This document shows positions 17,919-26,757 of a stretch of 42,522 nt of DNA, one piece after another. The stretch's first letter is position 1. Each line of letters begins with the position of its first letter. The translations under genes were made by a program, and so were the position numbers. Origin of the DNA: Deltaproteobacteria bacterium (lineage in GTDB: Bacteria; Desulfobacterota; Desulfobacteria; Desulfobacterales; JAFDCJ01); the NCBI GenBank assembly GCA_019312835.1, contig JAFDCJ010000214.1:1-42522 (forward strand), in the 5' to 3' direction. The notes beneath the pieces are model-generated. The model ran no database searches, was not told the DNA's origin, and saw only the letters and a program-made list of their open reading frames with translations.

Positions 17919-18638
17919 ATGCCAACCAGAGTAATTCGTTACTGTTTCCGGATGCCGGACAACTCCCGTGAAGATTTCAGGTTTGAGTTGAATGCAGAAA
18001 ATCTTGAATTCCGGGGGAATCTTACCGAAGGTTTGCCGCCCTGGACGAAGCTGGAATTTCACCAATGCGCCAATTGCCCGCTGGATGCCGCGGCCCATCC
18101 CCACTGCCCGCTGGCGATCAATATATATAATATTGTTCAGCGCCTTGACGGCCTGAACTCTTATGATGAGATCACGGTGGAAGTTGTCACCAAACAGCGC
18201 TGGATTGCCCAGCGCACCACGGCCCAATTGGCGATCAGCTCGATGATGGGCCTGGTCATCGCTGCCTGCGGCTGTCCCCACACGGCCTTCTTCAAGCCCA
18301 TGGCCTGGTTTCATTTGCCCCTGGCCAGTAAAGAGGAGACTGTTTTCCGCGCCACCTCATTTTACATGCTGGCCCAATACTATTGTCAAAAAGAGGGTCG
18401 CGCCGCCGATTTTGAATTTGAAGGCCTGGCCAAAATCTATCAAAATATGCAAACCGTCAACTGCGCCATTGCTCGACGGCTGCGGGTAGCCACTGCCAAC
18501 GACTCGTCGGTAAATGCCATCGTCATTCTGGACAGCTTCGCGCAGATCGTGCCGTTTGCCATCGAAGAATCCCTGGAAGAACTGCGTTATCTGTTTTCCC
18601 CCTCTTTTTCCGGTCGACAGAGCCGGCCTAGTTCTTAA
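17919..18638 (+). CDS. Conserved cysteine-containing protein of unknown function
   Basis: This 239-residue soluble protein begins MPTRVIRYCFRMPDNSREDFRFEL, a beta-rich N-terminal module. A cysteine cluster HQCANCPLDAAAHPHCPLA (about 48-66) could bind metal, and the conserved-looking block CGCPHTAFFKPMAWFHLPLAS lies around 119-139. The N-terminal module resembles what I remember as the DUF6901 group; treat that as tentative. I start at ATG 17919, with AGGA upstream; a TTG two codons earlier is unlikely. The last 11 bases overlap the 3' end of the convergent fused beta-oxidation gene. Function unknown. Confidence 0.78.
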   Translation: MPTRVIRYCFRMPDNSREDFRFELNAENLEFRGNLTEGLPPWTKLEFHQCANCPLDAAAHPHCPLAINIYNIVQRLDGLNSYDEITVEVVTKQRWIAQRTTAQLAISSMMGLVIAACGCPHTAFFKPMAWFHLPLASKEETVFRATSFYMLAQYYCQKEGRAADFEFEGLAKIYQNMQTVNCAIARRLRVATANDSSVNAIVILDSFAQIVPFAIEESLEELRYLFSPSFSGRQSRPSS

Positions 18639-20652
18639 ATCCCGGTTTGCGCCTTTCCAGAAAGGCTGAGATGCCTTCCTGTGCCGCCTCGCTGCAGGCG
18701 ATTTCACCGAAGCCCCGGTAGCCGATTTCAAGGGCTTCGCCCAGGTCCTCGGTGGCCGCTCCTTTTTCGATGGTTCGGGCTGTGATGGCCACCGCCTCTT
18801 TGCTCAATACCTGCTTACCGGCCATGGGTTGGTCGGGAATGTCGAGGGTCGGAATTTCTACTTTTCCGTCAGGAATTCCCGTAACCTTGCCTTGCAAACG
18901 GTTGACTTCATCCATGGCGGCCTGGATCAGATCCTGCTGGTTATCCGCCAGTTTTGCCACCATTCCGATAGCGGCCGCCTCGCTGGCGCGCAGCGGTTTG
19001 CCGAAACAGATCATATCATGAAACAGAGCCGCTCCTTGCGGCCATTTGCGATAGGGCACCACGCAGCCGCCGATGCCGGGCAGGATGCCCAGCGTGATTT
19101 CGGGAAACTGCAATACGGCATTTTGCATGGCGACGATGCTGTGGCAGCGAATGGCCACTTCCAGGCCGCCACCCATGGCCAAACCATTAAGAGCGGCCAC
19201 CACGGGTTTGTCCATCTGATCCATGAAGGTCTGTACCTTGGCACAGTCCCGCGCATACTGGGCTGAGGCATCTGGATCGCCGAGCATGGAAGGGAATTTG
19301 CCGATATCCGCCCCGGCGGAAAAGGCTGCGGTGCCGTAACCGGTAATGATAAAGCCCCGGACTTCCGGATTTTCGGCGAACATTTTTAATACGCCCAGGA
19401 TCTCATCCGTCAACTCATCATTGAGGGCATTCATCGCCTGGGGTCGCCGGATGGTGATGATTTTGACTCCCTGGCGGTCATCGACCAGGATATAACGATT
19501 AAAATTCTGGTAGTCGGCCACCGGCTTTGTCGGCTGGGGAAATCCCGGTCGCTCTTTTTGAAAGTGGTGCATGATCCGATTCACCTCTTTTTCTCCCAGG
19601 TCACGCATGAGATCCAGCGGGCCTTTTCTGAATCCCAGGGCCACCTGGCAGCCGAAGTTGAGATCCGCTTCGGTGCCGATGCCGCGGTCGATAATGTCGA
19701 CGGACTGGGAGAACAAAATCCCCAGCAGACGATCCCGGATCGTGCCTTTAAGGTCTTCTGCCACCTCCAGCGGGCTTCCCGGGCGATGGGTCCGCCAGCG
19801 GTCCACCGAACCCAATATGGGGGCTGGCTGGTAATGGGCGCCTTCTTCCATTTGCAAGGTGTTGGTTTCGATGATGATGGGGTTGCCATTGGCCATATTC
19901 AAGACAAAGAACGGTCCGGCAAACACGAATTCTTCGGCCACTTTGTCCACCTGGCTGGCCGTGGCGCTGTCTAATAGGTAAGCAGCTTCGTTGCACCAGT
20001 TGTCGAAGATACGGTCCAGCACAAAGCAGATGGCGTTGTCGGTAATGATGGGGGCTTTGCCGGTCCGGGCAAAAAACCAGAACAGATAATCCAGCACTTC
20101 CCGATTGCCGCCCCCCCAGGAAATGACCTCCACCGGCAGGCTGCGCCAGGCCGGGGCAAAAAAATGGGTCACCGAGGTCCGGCCCGGATTTTTCATCCTG
20201 GAAAATAATCGATCCGCCGGAATCGAGCTGGTGTTGGAGGTAATGATGGTATCATCGCTGACGATATTTTCGATGGTGTCGAATATTTTTTGCTTAAGCG
20301 GAATATCTTCGGTGGCGGCTTCAATTACCAGCTGGCAGTTTTTTATCTCTTCGTAGTTAGTTGTGTAAACAATGTTTTCGCGGACCACCGCGGCCTTATC
20401 CGGTTTCATCTTTTTCTTGTCTACCGCCTTTTCAGTATAGCCGCGTATTCGCTGCTCGGCTTGCTTGAGGGGCTCTTCGACCACATCCACTAAAATGAGC
20501 TTGCTCTGCGGCATGGCGCTTTTCAAATAGTACCCGATATCCGGACCGATGGTGCCGGCGCCAATGACAGCGACCTCGTCCGGCAACCCGCGGCCGGGTT
20601 CGATGAGCAGAGGGTTATAGGCGGTTTTGTAAAGATTAACTTTGTTGGCCAT
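18628..20652 (-). CDS. Fused 3-hydroxyacyl-CoA dehydrogenase / enoyl-CoA hydratase
   Basis: The 674-residue protein is ordered dehydrogenase first, hydratase second, the reverse of FadB/FadJ. Residues 24-380 form the NAD-dependent part: GAGTIG (31-36), E111 in VIEAATED, and the catalytic pair H163 (THFFAPA) and E175 (PVEVI) at the normal 12-residue spacing. Residues from about 395 form a crotonase domain with both acid/base glutamates (LAMGGGLEVAIRC and FPEITLGILPGIGG), so hydratase activity should be intact. It would hydrate an enoyl-CoA and oxidise the 3-hydroxyacyl-CoA. The start ATG 20652 has AAAGGTAT upstream. Its promoter region holds the TGTATAC-N-GTATACA operator, so it is likely controlled with the carboxyltransferase and CoA-transferase. 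The substrate is not evident from sequence. Confidence 0.93.
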   Translation of the reverse strand: MANKVNLYKTAYNPLLIEPGRGLPDEVAVIGAGTIGPDIGYYLKSAMPQSKLILVDVVEEPLKQAEQRIRGYTEKAVDKKKMKPDKAAVVRENIVYTTNYEEIKNCQLVIEAATEDIPLKQKIFDTIENIVSDDTIITSNTSSIPADRLFSRMKNPGRTSVTHFFAPAWRSLPVEVISWGGGNREVLDYLFWFFARTGKAPIITDNAICFVLDRIFDNWCNEAAYLLDSATASQVDKVAEEFVFAGPFFVLNMANGNPIIIETNTLQMEEGAHYQPAPILGSVDRWRTHRPGSPLEVAEDLKGTIRDRLLGILFSQSVDIIDRGIGTEADLNFGCQVALGFRKGPLDLMRDLGEKEVNRIMHHFQKERPGFPQPTKPVADYQNFNRYILVDDRQGVKIITIRRPQAMNALNDELTDEILGVLKMFAENPEVRGFIITGYGTAAFSAGADIGKFPSMLGDPDASAQYARDCAKVQTFMDQMDKPVVAALNGLAMGGGLEVAIRCHSIVAMQNAVLQFPEITLGILPGIGGCVVPYRKWPQGAALFHDMICFGKPLRASEAAAIGMVAKLADNQQDLIQAAMDEVNRLQGKVTGIPDGKVEIPTLDIPDQPMAGKQVLSKEAVAITARTIEKGAATEDLGEALEIGYRGFGEIACSEAAQEGISAFLERRKPGFKN

Positions 20653-20847
20653 GATTTGAATACCTTTCTTTGCGAAAACGTTGTAAAACGACCCGGCAGG
20701 TTCCATTTGCGAGTCAGGCTTAAATTTTAATTATCGAAATACGTCCGTGTCTGTCGACGGGTAACATTGCAGCCTTCCTTACTCTTGAACCAGAATGGCC
20801 CCTTTACAAAAGCGTCGAGTTTATGTAGGACAAGGCCTGATTATTTA

Positions 20848-20888
20848 CTTGACTAAGTTTTGTATACCGTATACACATTGAAGTCAAG
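20848..20888. promoter_or_regulatory. Extended palindromic operator between two divergent genes (GTATAC site 1)
   Basis: The core TGTATAC-C-GTATACA (20861-20875) is centred at 20868. Outer arms CTTGACT (20848-20854) and AGTCAAG (20882-20888) have exactly the same centre, giving a 41-bp dyad. TTGACT on each strand can serve as a -35 box, with TATACA 15 bases further or TACACA 17 bases further on the plus strand. A bound protein would cover both divergent promoters. Two other cores are at 30482 and 37560. The remainder of the 20653-21005 gap shows no gene. Confidence 0.8.
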
Positions 20889-21005
20889 GCAATTAAATGA
20901 ACGGGCTTCATGTATTTAGGGGTCTGTTATTATTGGAAATAGTTTTCTTGATGATCTCAAATCTTACCGTCTGCTTAACCCAAAATAAACCGCAAGGAGG
21001 GCGCT

Positions 21006-22382
21006 ATGGAAACGAAAAAAGTTTTTTTGACCGAAGATGAGATACCACGCCAATGGTACAACGTGCTTGCAGACATCAAAATGAATCCCCCCCTGGGCCC
21101 GGATGGAAACCCGATTAGTCCTGATATGCTGGCGCCGGTTTTTCCCATGAACCTGATCGAGCAGGAAGTCAGCAGCGAACGGTGGATTGATATTCCGGAG
21201 GAGGTGTTGAGAGTTCTCAGAATCTGGCGCCCTTCGCCGCTGGTGCGGGCCTATGAGCTGGAAAAAGCACTGGATACGCCGGCCCGTATTTACTACAAAT
21301 ATGAGGGTGTCAGCCCTCCCGGCAGCCACAAACCCAACACCGCCGTCGCCCAGGCCTATTATAACAAGGAATTCGGGATCAAGCGGTTAACCACCGAAAC
21401 CGGCGCCGGCCAGTGGGGCAGCGCCCTTTCCTTTGCCTGTTCGCAATTCGGGCTTGAATGCAAAGTTTTTATGGTCAGAATCAGTTTTGACCAGAAGCCC
21501 TACCGCAAAACAATGATGGCTAACTGGGGCGCCAACTGCGTTGCCAGCCCCAGCACCGAAACCAAAGCCGGTAGACAGATTCTGGAACAATCACCGGATA
21601 CCCCCGGCAGTTTAGGTATTGCCATCAGCGAAGCCATTGAAGCGGCTGTCACCGATGAGTCCGGTGAGACCCGTTACTCTTTGGGCAGTGTGCTCAACCA
21701 TGTCATGCTGCATCAAACGGTTATCGGTCTGGAAGCCAAAAAGCAGATGGAAAAAATAGGCGAATATCCGGATGTTGTCATCGGATGCGCCGGCGGCGGC
21801 AGTAATTTTGCCGGTTTGGCCTTTCCGTTTGTGTATGACAAATTCAACGGCAAAGATTTAGATATCCATCCGGTTGAACCGGCCGCCTGTCCGACCCTGA
21901 CCCGGGCGCCCTTTGCCTATGATCATGGGGATACCATCGGTATGACACCGCTGCTGCCCATGCACAGCCTCGGTCACACCTTCGTACCACCGCCCATGCA
22001 CGCAGGCGGTTTGCGCTATCACGGGATGGCACCCACGGTCAGCCAGCTGGTCGATGAAGGGCTTTTAGAGCCCAAGGCGTATAACCAGCTTGCCACCTAT
22101 GAAGCCGGCCTGCTGGTTGCCAGGAGCGAAGGCTTTATTTCCGCTCCGGAAACCAACCATGCCCTCGCCTGTGTGGTCGACCTTGCCCGCAAGGCCAAAG
22201 AGGAGGGTAAAGAAAAAGTCATCCTATTCAACTTCAGCGGGCATGGTGTGATTGACCTTGGGGCCTACGAGCAGTTCCTGGCAGGAAATCTCACGGATTA
22301 TGAATACCCGGCCGAGGAAATCGAAGAGGCGGAAAAGATTCTTGAGCAATATCCCAAGCCGGAGCATGTCAAAAGCCGTTAA
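21006..22382 (+). CDS. TrpB2-type tryptophan synthase beta-like PLP enzyme
   Basis: The 458-residue fold-type II PLP enzyme has Schiff-base lysine K109 in [10 protein letters not shown], catalytic E131 in TETGAGQWG, and the glycine-rich phosphate loop [10 protein letters not shown] near 260. The length and the long N-terminal extension (1-75) mark it as TrpB2 rather than TrpB1. TrpB2 joins indole with serine or phosphoserine; it lacks the close TrpA contact and is thought to salvage free indole. There is no trpA or other trp gene nearby. A small unknown gene and serA (serine synthesis) follow on the same strand. GGAGG is well placed before the ATG. The divergent promoter region holds the GTATAC operator, unusual for an amino-acid biosynthetic gene. 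Confidence 0.92.
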   Translation: METKKVFLTEDEIPRQWYNVLADIKMNPPLGPDGNPISPDMLAPVFPMNLIEQEVSSERWIDIPEEVLRVLRIWRPSPLVRAYELEKALDTPARIYYKYEGVSPPGSHKPNTAVAQAYYNKEFGIKRLTTETGAGQWGSALSFACSQFGLECKVFMVRISFDQKPYRKTMMANWGANCVASPSTETKAGRQILEQSPDTPGSLGIAISEAIEAAVTDESGETRYSLGSVLNHVMLHQTVIGLEAKKQMEKIGEYPDVVIGCAGGGSNFAGLAFPFVYDKFNGKDLDIHPVEPAACPTLTRAPFAYDHGDTIGMTPLLPMHSLGHTFVPPPMHAGGLRYHGMAPTVSQLVDEGLLEPKAYNQLATYEAGLLVARSEGFISAPETNHALACVVDLARKAKEEGKEKVILFNFSGHGVIDLGAYEQFLAGNLTDYEYPAEEIEEAEKILEQYPKPEHVKSR

Positions 22383-22416
22383 GAAAGCATGTTTTTTTTC
22401 ACGAGTTTGAGCCGGT

Positions 22417-22680
22417 ATGAAAAATTCGTCCAAAAAACTGGTACGGCGTTGCCCGCGACTGGGCAACTCCGTACCGTTTCACTATTGTAAAATCTGTGGT
22501 GATCACCAGCAGCCCTGTTTTAAAATTCTGGACTGCTGGTGGGAACACTTTGATGTGGTGCGGTATCTCAAGGACCAGTTACCGGAAGACCAATTCAATG
22601 CGTTGATGGCGGCCAAACCGAAGCCCAAAGTCAGCAGTCTGGTTGAATTGATCGTAAAGGCCAAAGGACGAAACAGTTAG
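22417..22680 (+). CDS. Small cysteine-containing protein, unknown function
   Basis: An 87-residue basic protein. Its five cysteines sit in CPRLG, YCKICG and PCFKILDC, close to the spacing of a small zinc or iron site (C-x2-C plus C-x5-C), followed by WWEHFDVVRYL and a helical, lysine-rich tail. It lies 34 bases after the trpB2-like stop on the same strand and before serA, so co-transcription is likely. The ribosome site is poor, which lowers confidence in the exact start. I recognise no family. Confidence 0.62.
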   Translation: MKNSSKKLVRRCPRLGNSVPFHYCKICGDHQQPCFKILDCWWEHFDVVRYLKDQLPEDQFNALMAAKPKPKVSSLVELIVKAKGRNS

Positions 22681-22863
22681 TCGTTACCGGGGTGCACCTT
22701 AAAAATCGCCCCCGGTGTCGGTTCCGAGATATTATTTGAATGTCTTTTTGCGCGCTTATCTTATTGTTTCAGCACTCCCAGCCGGTCGGCAGGGCATATC
22801 AGCCTTCCATGAGCAGTCTCCAGATCGTCTTTTATAACCTTAATTCTATTGGCGGAGGATATC

Positions 22864-24444
22864 ATGAAAGTTCTGGTCAGTGACAATCTTGGTGATGTCG
22901 GCATTAAAATGTTTCAAGATGAGCCCGGGATAGAGGTGGACGTCAAAACCGGATTGGCTCCCGATGAGCTTAAAGGCATCATCGGTGACTACCATGCGCT
23001 GGTCATCCGCAGTGCAACCAAGGTTACCGAAGAACTCCTCGAAGCCGCCAACTCTTTAAAAGTTGTCGGGCGGGCCGGTATCGGTCTGGATAATGTTGAT
23101 ATTTCTGCCGCCACCAAACGGGGGGTGGTCGTCATGAATACACCGACCGGCAATGTCGTCACCACGGCCGAGCATACCATCGCCATGATGATGGCGTTAA
23201 CGCGAAATATACCATGGGGCACGACAACGTTAAAACAAGGACTTTGGGAAAAGAAAAAGCTGCAGGGCCGTGAAGTCTTCAACAAGGTGCTGGGGGTCAT
23301 CGGGTTCGGAAAAATCGGTTCCATTGTTGCCGATCGTGCCCGGGGCCTGAAGATGCAGGTGATTGTCCATGATTCATTCGTCACGCCGGAGCAAATCGAA
23401 AAGGCCGGTTTTGAGCCGGTCTCCCTAGATGACTTATACCGCCGGTCGGATTTCATCACCCTGCATGTTCCCAAATTAAAGGAAACTGTGGGCTTGCTGA
23501 ACAGGGCTGCTTTCGAAAAAATGAAAGACGGCGTCATGATCATCAACTGTGCCCGCGGCGGTATCGTGGATGAGTCCGATCTCAACGATGCCTTGCGTTC
23601 CGGTAAGGTGGCCGGTGCCGCCCTGGATGTTTTTGAAACCGAACCCCCCGGTGCGTGTCCTTTATTTGAAGTCGACCGGGTGATTTGCACCCCGCACCTG
23701 GGCGCTTCCACCCTGGAGGCCCAGACCAATGTGGCGGTGCAGGTCGCCGAGCAGATTATTGCCTATCTCAAGGAAGGTACGGTCATCAACGCAGTGAATG
23801 TGCCGGCAGTCAGTGGTGAGCTCCTGGAAAAAATGGGTCCCCTTTTGACCCTGTCCGATCGGATGGGATGTCTGCTGGCCCAGCTGGCGACCGGGCCGGT
23901 GAAAGAAGTGGTCATTGAATATGCCGGGGATTTTCAGGATCTGGACCTGTCGCCGGTGACCACTGCCGTGTTAAAGGGGTTGCTGACACCCATGATCAAA
24001 GATGATGTGAACTTCGTCAATGCGGAAGTTCTGGCCAAGGAAAGGGGCATCAAGGTTACCGAGACCACGGTTGCCGAAACGGATGAATACATTAACCTCA
24101 TTACGGTCAGGGCCCATTATGATAACGGCAAGAGTAAAGTTGCCGGAACCATATTCGGACAAAAGGATCCACGGGTGGTCAATATTAACAATTTCCGGCT
24201 CGAACTGCATCCCCAGGGTCGCTTCATACTCATTCACAATCACGATAAGCCCGGGGCCATCGGCAGTATCGGAACCCTGCTGGGCGCTCATAACATTAAT
24301 ATCAGCAAAATGAGGGTCGGTCAGGAACAAGGCGGCGACAAAACCATGATCTTTCTGCGGACCGATGATGCCATCCCGGATGACATAATGGCAAAACTCG
24401 CTGACTTGCCGTTAATCATCAGCGTCAGAGCATTTGAATTGTAG
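22864..24444 (+). CDS. serA: D-3-phosphoglycerate dehydrogenase, long ACT-containing form
   Basis: First step of serine synthesis: NAD-dependent oxidation of 3-phosphoglycerate to 3-phosphohydroxypyruvate. The 526 residues are ordered catalytic/NAD domain (1-310), intervening allosteric domain (about 315-445) and C-terminal ACT domain (about 453-526, starting RFILIHNHDKPGAIG). GFGKIG (147-152) binds NAD; R231, E260 and H278 (CTPHLGAST) are the catalytic set. The ACT domain suggests feedback by serine. I start at ATG 22864 with GGAGG upstream; a TTG five codons earlier is unlikely. It stands downstream of a TrpB2-like enzyme, whose second substrate is serine or phosphoserine. Confidence 0.97.
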   Translation: MKVLVSDNLGDVGIKMFQDEPGIEVDVKTGLAPDELKGIIGDYHALVIRSATKVTEELLEAANSLKVVGRAGIGLDNVDISAATKRGVVVMNTPTGNVVTTAEHTIAMMMALTRNIPWGTTTLKQGLWEKKKLQGREVFNKVLGVIGFGKIGSIVADRARGLKMQVIVHDSFVTPEQIEKAGFEPVSLDDLYRRSDFITLHVPKLKETVGLLNRAAFEKMKDGVMIINCARGGIVDESDLNDALRSGKVAGAALDVFETEPPGACPLFEVDRVICTPHLGASTLEAQTNVAVQVAEQIIAYLKEGTVINAVNVPAVSGELLEKMGPLLTLSDRMGCLLAQLATGPVKEVVIEYAGDFQDLDLSPVTTAVLKGLLTPMIKDDVNFVNAEVLAKERGIKVTETTVAETDEYINLITVRAHYDNGKSKVAGTIFGQKDPRVVNINNFRLELHPQGRFILIHNHDKPGAIGSIGTLLGAHNINISKMRVGQEQGGDKTMIFLRTDDAIPDDIMAKLADLPLIISVRAFEL

Positions 24445-24467
24445 CGAGAAGGAAACATAAATATTAA

Positions 24468-24773
24468 GGAATGGATTCTATTTTAATTAAAAAATTCTTA
24501 GACAGGATTAACAGGATTTTTAGGATATTTGTTCCAGGCTTTCCGGATGAAAGCCTGGAAATTCCAATCGCCTTCGGCGATAGATTGGACGATACGAAAA
24601 AGTTATAACTGGGTGTCAAGATTCCCATAATTTGTTGAAGATATAACTAATCCAGAATAGTATCTTTTTCCGACGAAGTCGGATGGGTTTTCCTCATTTT
24701 CTTCAGGAAAATGCGAAACAAAGAAATCCTGTAAATCCTGTCTATTGCCTTTTATAAGATTAGAATCCATTCC
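24468..24773. repeat. Nested 306-base palindromic element, family C (TAACAGGAT)
   Basis: The outermost arms GGAATGGATTCTA (24468-24480) and TAGAATCCATTCC (24761-24773) are perfect complements. Inside them are the word arms AGACAGGATTAACAGGATTT (24500 on) and AAATCCTGTAAATCCTGTCT (24724-24743). Further inside are small hairpins: CCAGGCTTTC...GAAAGCCTGG near 24535, CGCCTTCGGCG near 24572, TCCGACGAAGTCGGA near 24670, and TTTTCCTC...GAGGAAAA-like near 24690-24712. It fills most of the serA-iorA gap and ends 20 bases before the iorA ribosome site. Confidence 0.85.
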
Positions 24774-24805
24774 TCTCATAAAAAACACAACCATGGAGGG
24801 AGATT

Positions 24806-26629
24806 TTGACTGAACGCAGATTGCTTTTGGGAAATGAAGCCATTGCGCGGGGGCTGATTGAAAACGGGTGCGCCATTGCGACCGCTTATCCGGGTACCCC
24901 GTCTTCCGAAATACTGGCGGCGGTGGCCTCTTTTCAAAAAGAGAATAACCTGTCCATGCACACCCAGTGGGCCGTCAACGAAAAGATCGCCCTCGAGATT
25001 GCCTATGCCGGCTGCCAGACCGGTTTGCGTGCGGCAGTCGCCATGAAGCAAGTCGGCTTGAACGTGGCCTCCGACCCGCTGATGAGTGCGGCCTACATGG
25101 GCACCAAAGGCGGATTTATCGTGATCAGTGCCGACGACCCCGGGCCCATCTCTTCCCAGACCGAGCAGGACAGCCGTTTGATGGCCATGATGGCCAGGAT
25201 TCCGGTGCTGGATCCCAGTACACCCCTGCAGGCCAAGGAGATGGTCGCGCTGGCCTATGAGATCTCTGAAAGTTTCAAAACACCGGTGATGCTGCGCCCG
25301 ACCACCCGGGTCTGTCATTCGCGTCAGGACGTGGCTCTAGATAAGATCCAACCGAATGACAGGGAAGTTAACTTCGAGAAAGATCCCACCCGCTGGGCCG
25401 CCACGCCAAGATTCCGATTTCATTTGCACAAAGAAGTGGAGGAAAAACTGGCCGCCATCGCGCGTCACGAATCCACCCGGCCGGTGCGTCTCAACCCTGA
25501 TGCCAGAGCTTCTCGGGCAATTATATCTTCGGGGGTGGCCGCCGCCCACACCAGCGAGATTCTAAAAGAAATGGGTTTGTGGCAAACGATTCCCTTCTAC
25601 CAGGTGCTGCAGCCCTTTCCATTGCACAGTGAGGTTATCACCCACTGGATCGACTCTTATGACGAAATCCTGGTTATCGAGGAGACCATGGGGGTCATCG
25701 AGATGCAGCTGGCGGATCGTCATCGTGTCAAAGGCCGGTCATCCCATACCGTCCCGGCCGTTGGTGAGCTTTATCCCGAAGACATCCAGGAAATTATCGC
25801 CAAGCTGTGGGGGGTGGAATTTGAACGGCAAGAGATACCCTTTGTTGCCGGGCGGCGTCCGACGCTGTGTGCCGGCTGTCCGCATCGCGCCAGTTTTTTT
25901 GCCATCAAAAAAGCTGCCCGCAAGGGGATCTATACGAGCGATATCGGCTGTTATACCCTGGGATTGAATCTGGGGGCCGTTGATACCGTTCTGTGCATGG
26001 GAGCGGCCATCAGCCAGGCGGCCGGCTTTTATCAGGCCTACAAAAACGACGAAAAGCGTCCGGATATTGTGGCCACCATCGGGGATTCGACGTTCTTTCA
26101 TGCCGGGATTCCACCCCTCATCGATGCGGTGGTTCAAAAGGTGAAATTCGTGCTGGTTATCCTTGACAATTCCACGACGGCCATGACCGGAAGCCAGCCG
26201 ACCCCAGCCAGCGGCCATGGGGCCTGCGGCGAGCCTCTGGAGGCCGTCGACATAGAATCCCTGGTCCGCGGTTGCGGCGTAAAATACTGCAAGAAAGGCA
26301 ATCCCTACCAGTACAAGGAATTTTTAGACCTCATGAAGGATGCGGTTAAATACAGTCGCGAGAACGGACCGGCGGTTGTGATTTCCAGGTATCCCTGCGT
26401 GATCGACCTGGCCAGAAAGGGAGAGATCACCGAACATATCCCGGTGGAAGTCACCGAAGACTGTGATGGCTGCGCCTATTGCGTCAAGCAATTCGAGTGC
26501 CCGGCCCTTGTCTACCACGAGGACGAGGAAAAGGATGAAAAACACGTCAGCATCGATCGCATTCTTTGCACGGACTGCGGGGTGTGTCTGAATGTCTGCC
26601 CGAAGGGGGCGATTGTGACCAAAAAATAG
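24806..26629 (+). CDS. iorA: Indolepyruvate ferredoxin oxidoreductase, alpha subunit
   Basis: IorA with IorB oxidatively decarboxylates aryl pyruvates (from Trp, Phe, Tyr) to aryl-acetyl-CoA and reduces ferredoxin. The 607 residues start with the pyrimidine-binding domain (AYPGTPSSEILAAV), continue with the transketolase C-like region, and then the TPP-binding domain (CAGCPHRASF, IGDSTFFHAGIPPL, ILDNSTTAMTG). They end with two 4Fe-4S motifs, CDGCAYCVKQFECP and CTDCGVCLNVCP. The start is TTG 24806: GGAGG (24795-24799) is 6 bases away and no in-frame ATG is nearby. A 6-codon out-of-frame ORF, ATG GAG GGA GAT TTT GAC TGA (24793-24813), spans the ribosome site. iorB follows after a 128-base palindrome-filled spacer. 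Confidence 0.96.
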   Translation: MTERRLLLGNEAIARGLIENGCAIATAYPGTPSSEILAAVASFQKENNLSMHTQWAVNEKIALEIAYAGCQTGLRAAVAMKQVGLNVASDPLMSAAYMGTKGGFIVISADDPGPISSQTEQDSRLMAMMARIPVLDPSTPLQAKEMVALAYEISESFKTPVMLRPTTRVCHSRQDVALDKIQPNDREVNFEKDPTRWAATPRFRFHLHKEVEEKLAAIARHESTRPVRLNPDARASRAIISSGVAAAHTSEILKEMGLWQTIPFYQVLQPFPLHSEVITHWIDSYDEILVIEETMGVIEMQLADRHRVKGRSSHTVPAVGELYPEDIQEIIAKLWGVEFERQEIPFVAGRRPTLCAGCPHRASFFAIKKAARKGIYTSDIGCYTLGLNLGAVDTVLCMGAAISQAAGFYQAYKNDEKRPDIVATIGDSTFFHAGIPPLIDAVVQKVKFVLVILDNSTTAMTGSQPTPASGHGACGEPLEAVDIESLVRGCGVKYCKKGNPYQYKEFLDLMKDAVKYSRENGPAVVISRYPCVIDLARKGEITEHIPVEVTEDCDGCAYCVKQFECPALVYHEDEEKDEKHVSIDRILCTDCGVCLNVCPKGAIVTKK

Positions 26630-26720
26630 TTGGTTGAGTTGATTGAGTTGACTGGTTGATTAAGTTATTCTGATCCCTCAACTCAATTAACTTAATAAAC
26701 TTAATTAACTCAATCAACTA
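26628..26720. repeat. Word-type palindrome, family D (GTTGATTGAGTTGA), within the iorA-iorB spacer
   Basis: The left arm repeats GTTGATTGAGTTG-like words from the last two bases of the iorA stop codon. The right arm repeats the complements (CAACTCAATTAACTTAAT, AACTCAATCAACTA). The terminal word of the right arm, read on the other strand, is CTAGTTGATTGAG, matching TAGTTGGTTGAG at the iorA stop. The RNA would fold into a long A/U-rich hairpin between two genes of one operon. Confidence 0.85.
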
Positions 26721-26757
26721 GCGTAACACGCAACTCATACTCGAAAAGGGAAGAACT

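Noticed and set aside
24468-24773. CRISPR array or insertion sequence in the serA-iorA gap
   Set aside because: The repeats are inverted and nested, not regularly spaced direct repeats, and no transposase frame is present.
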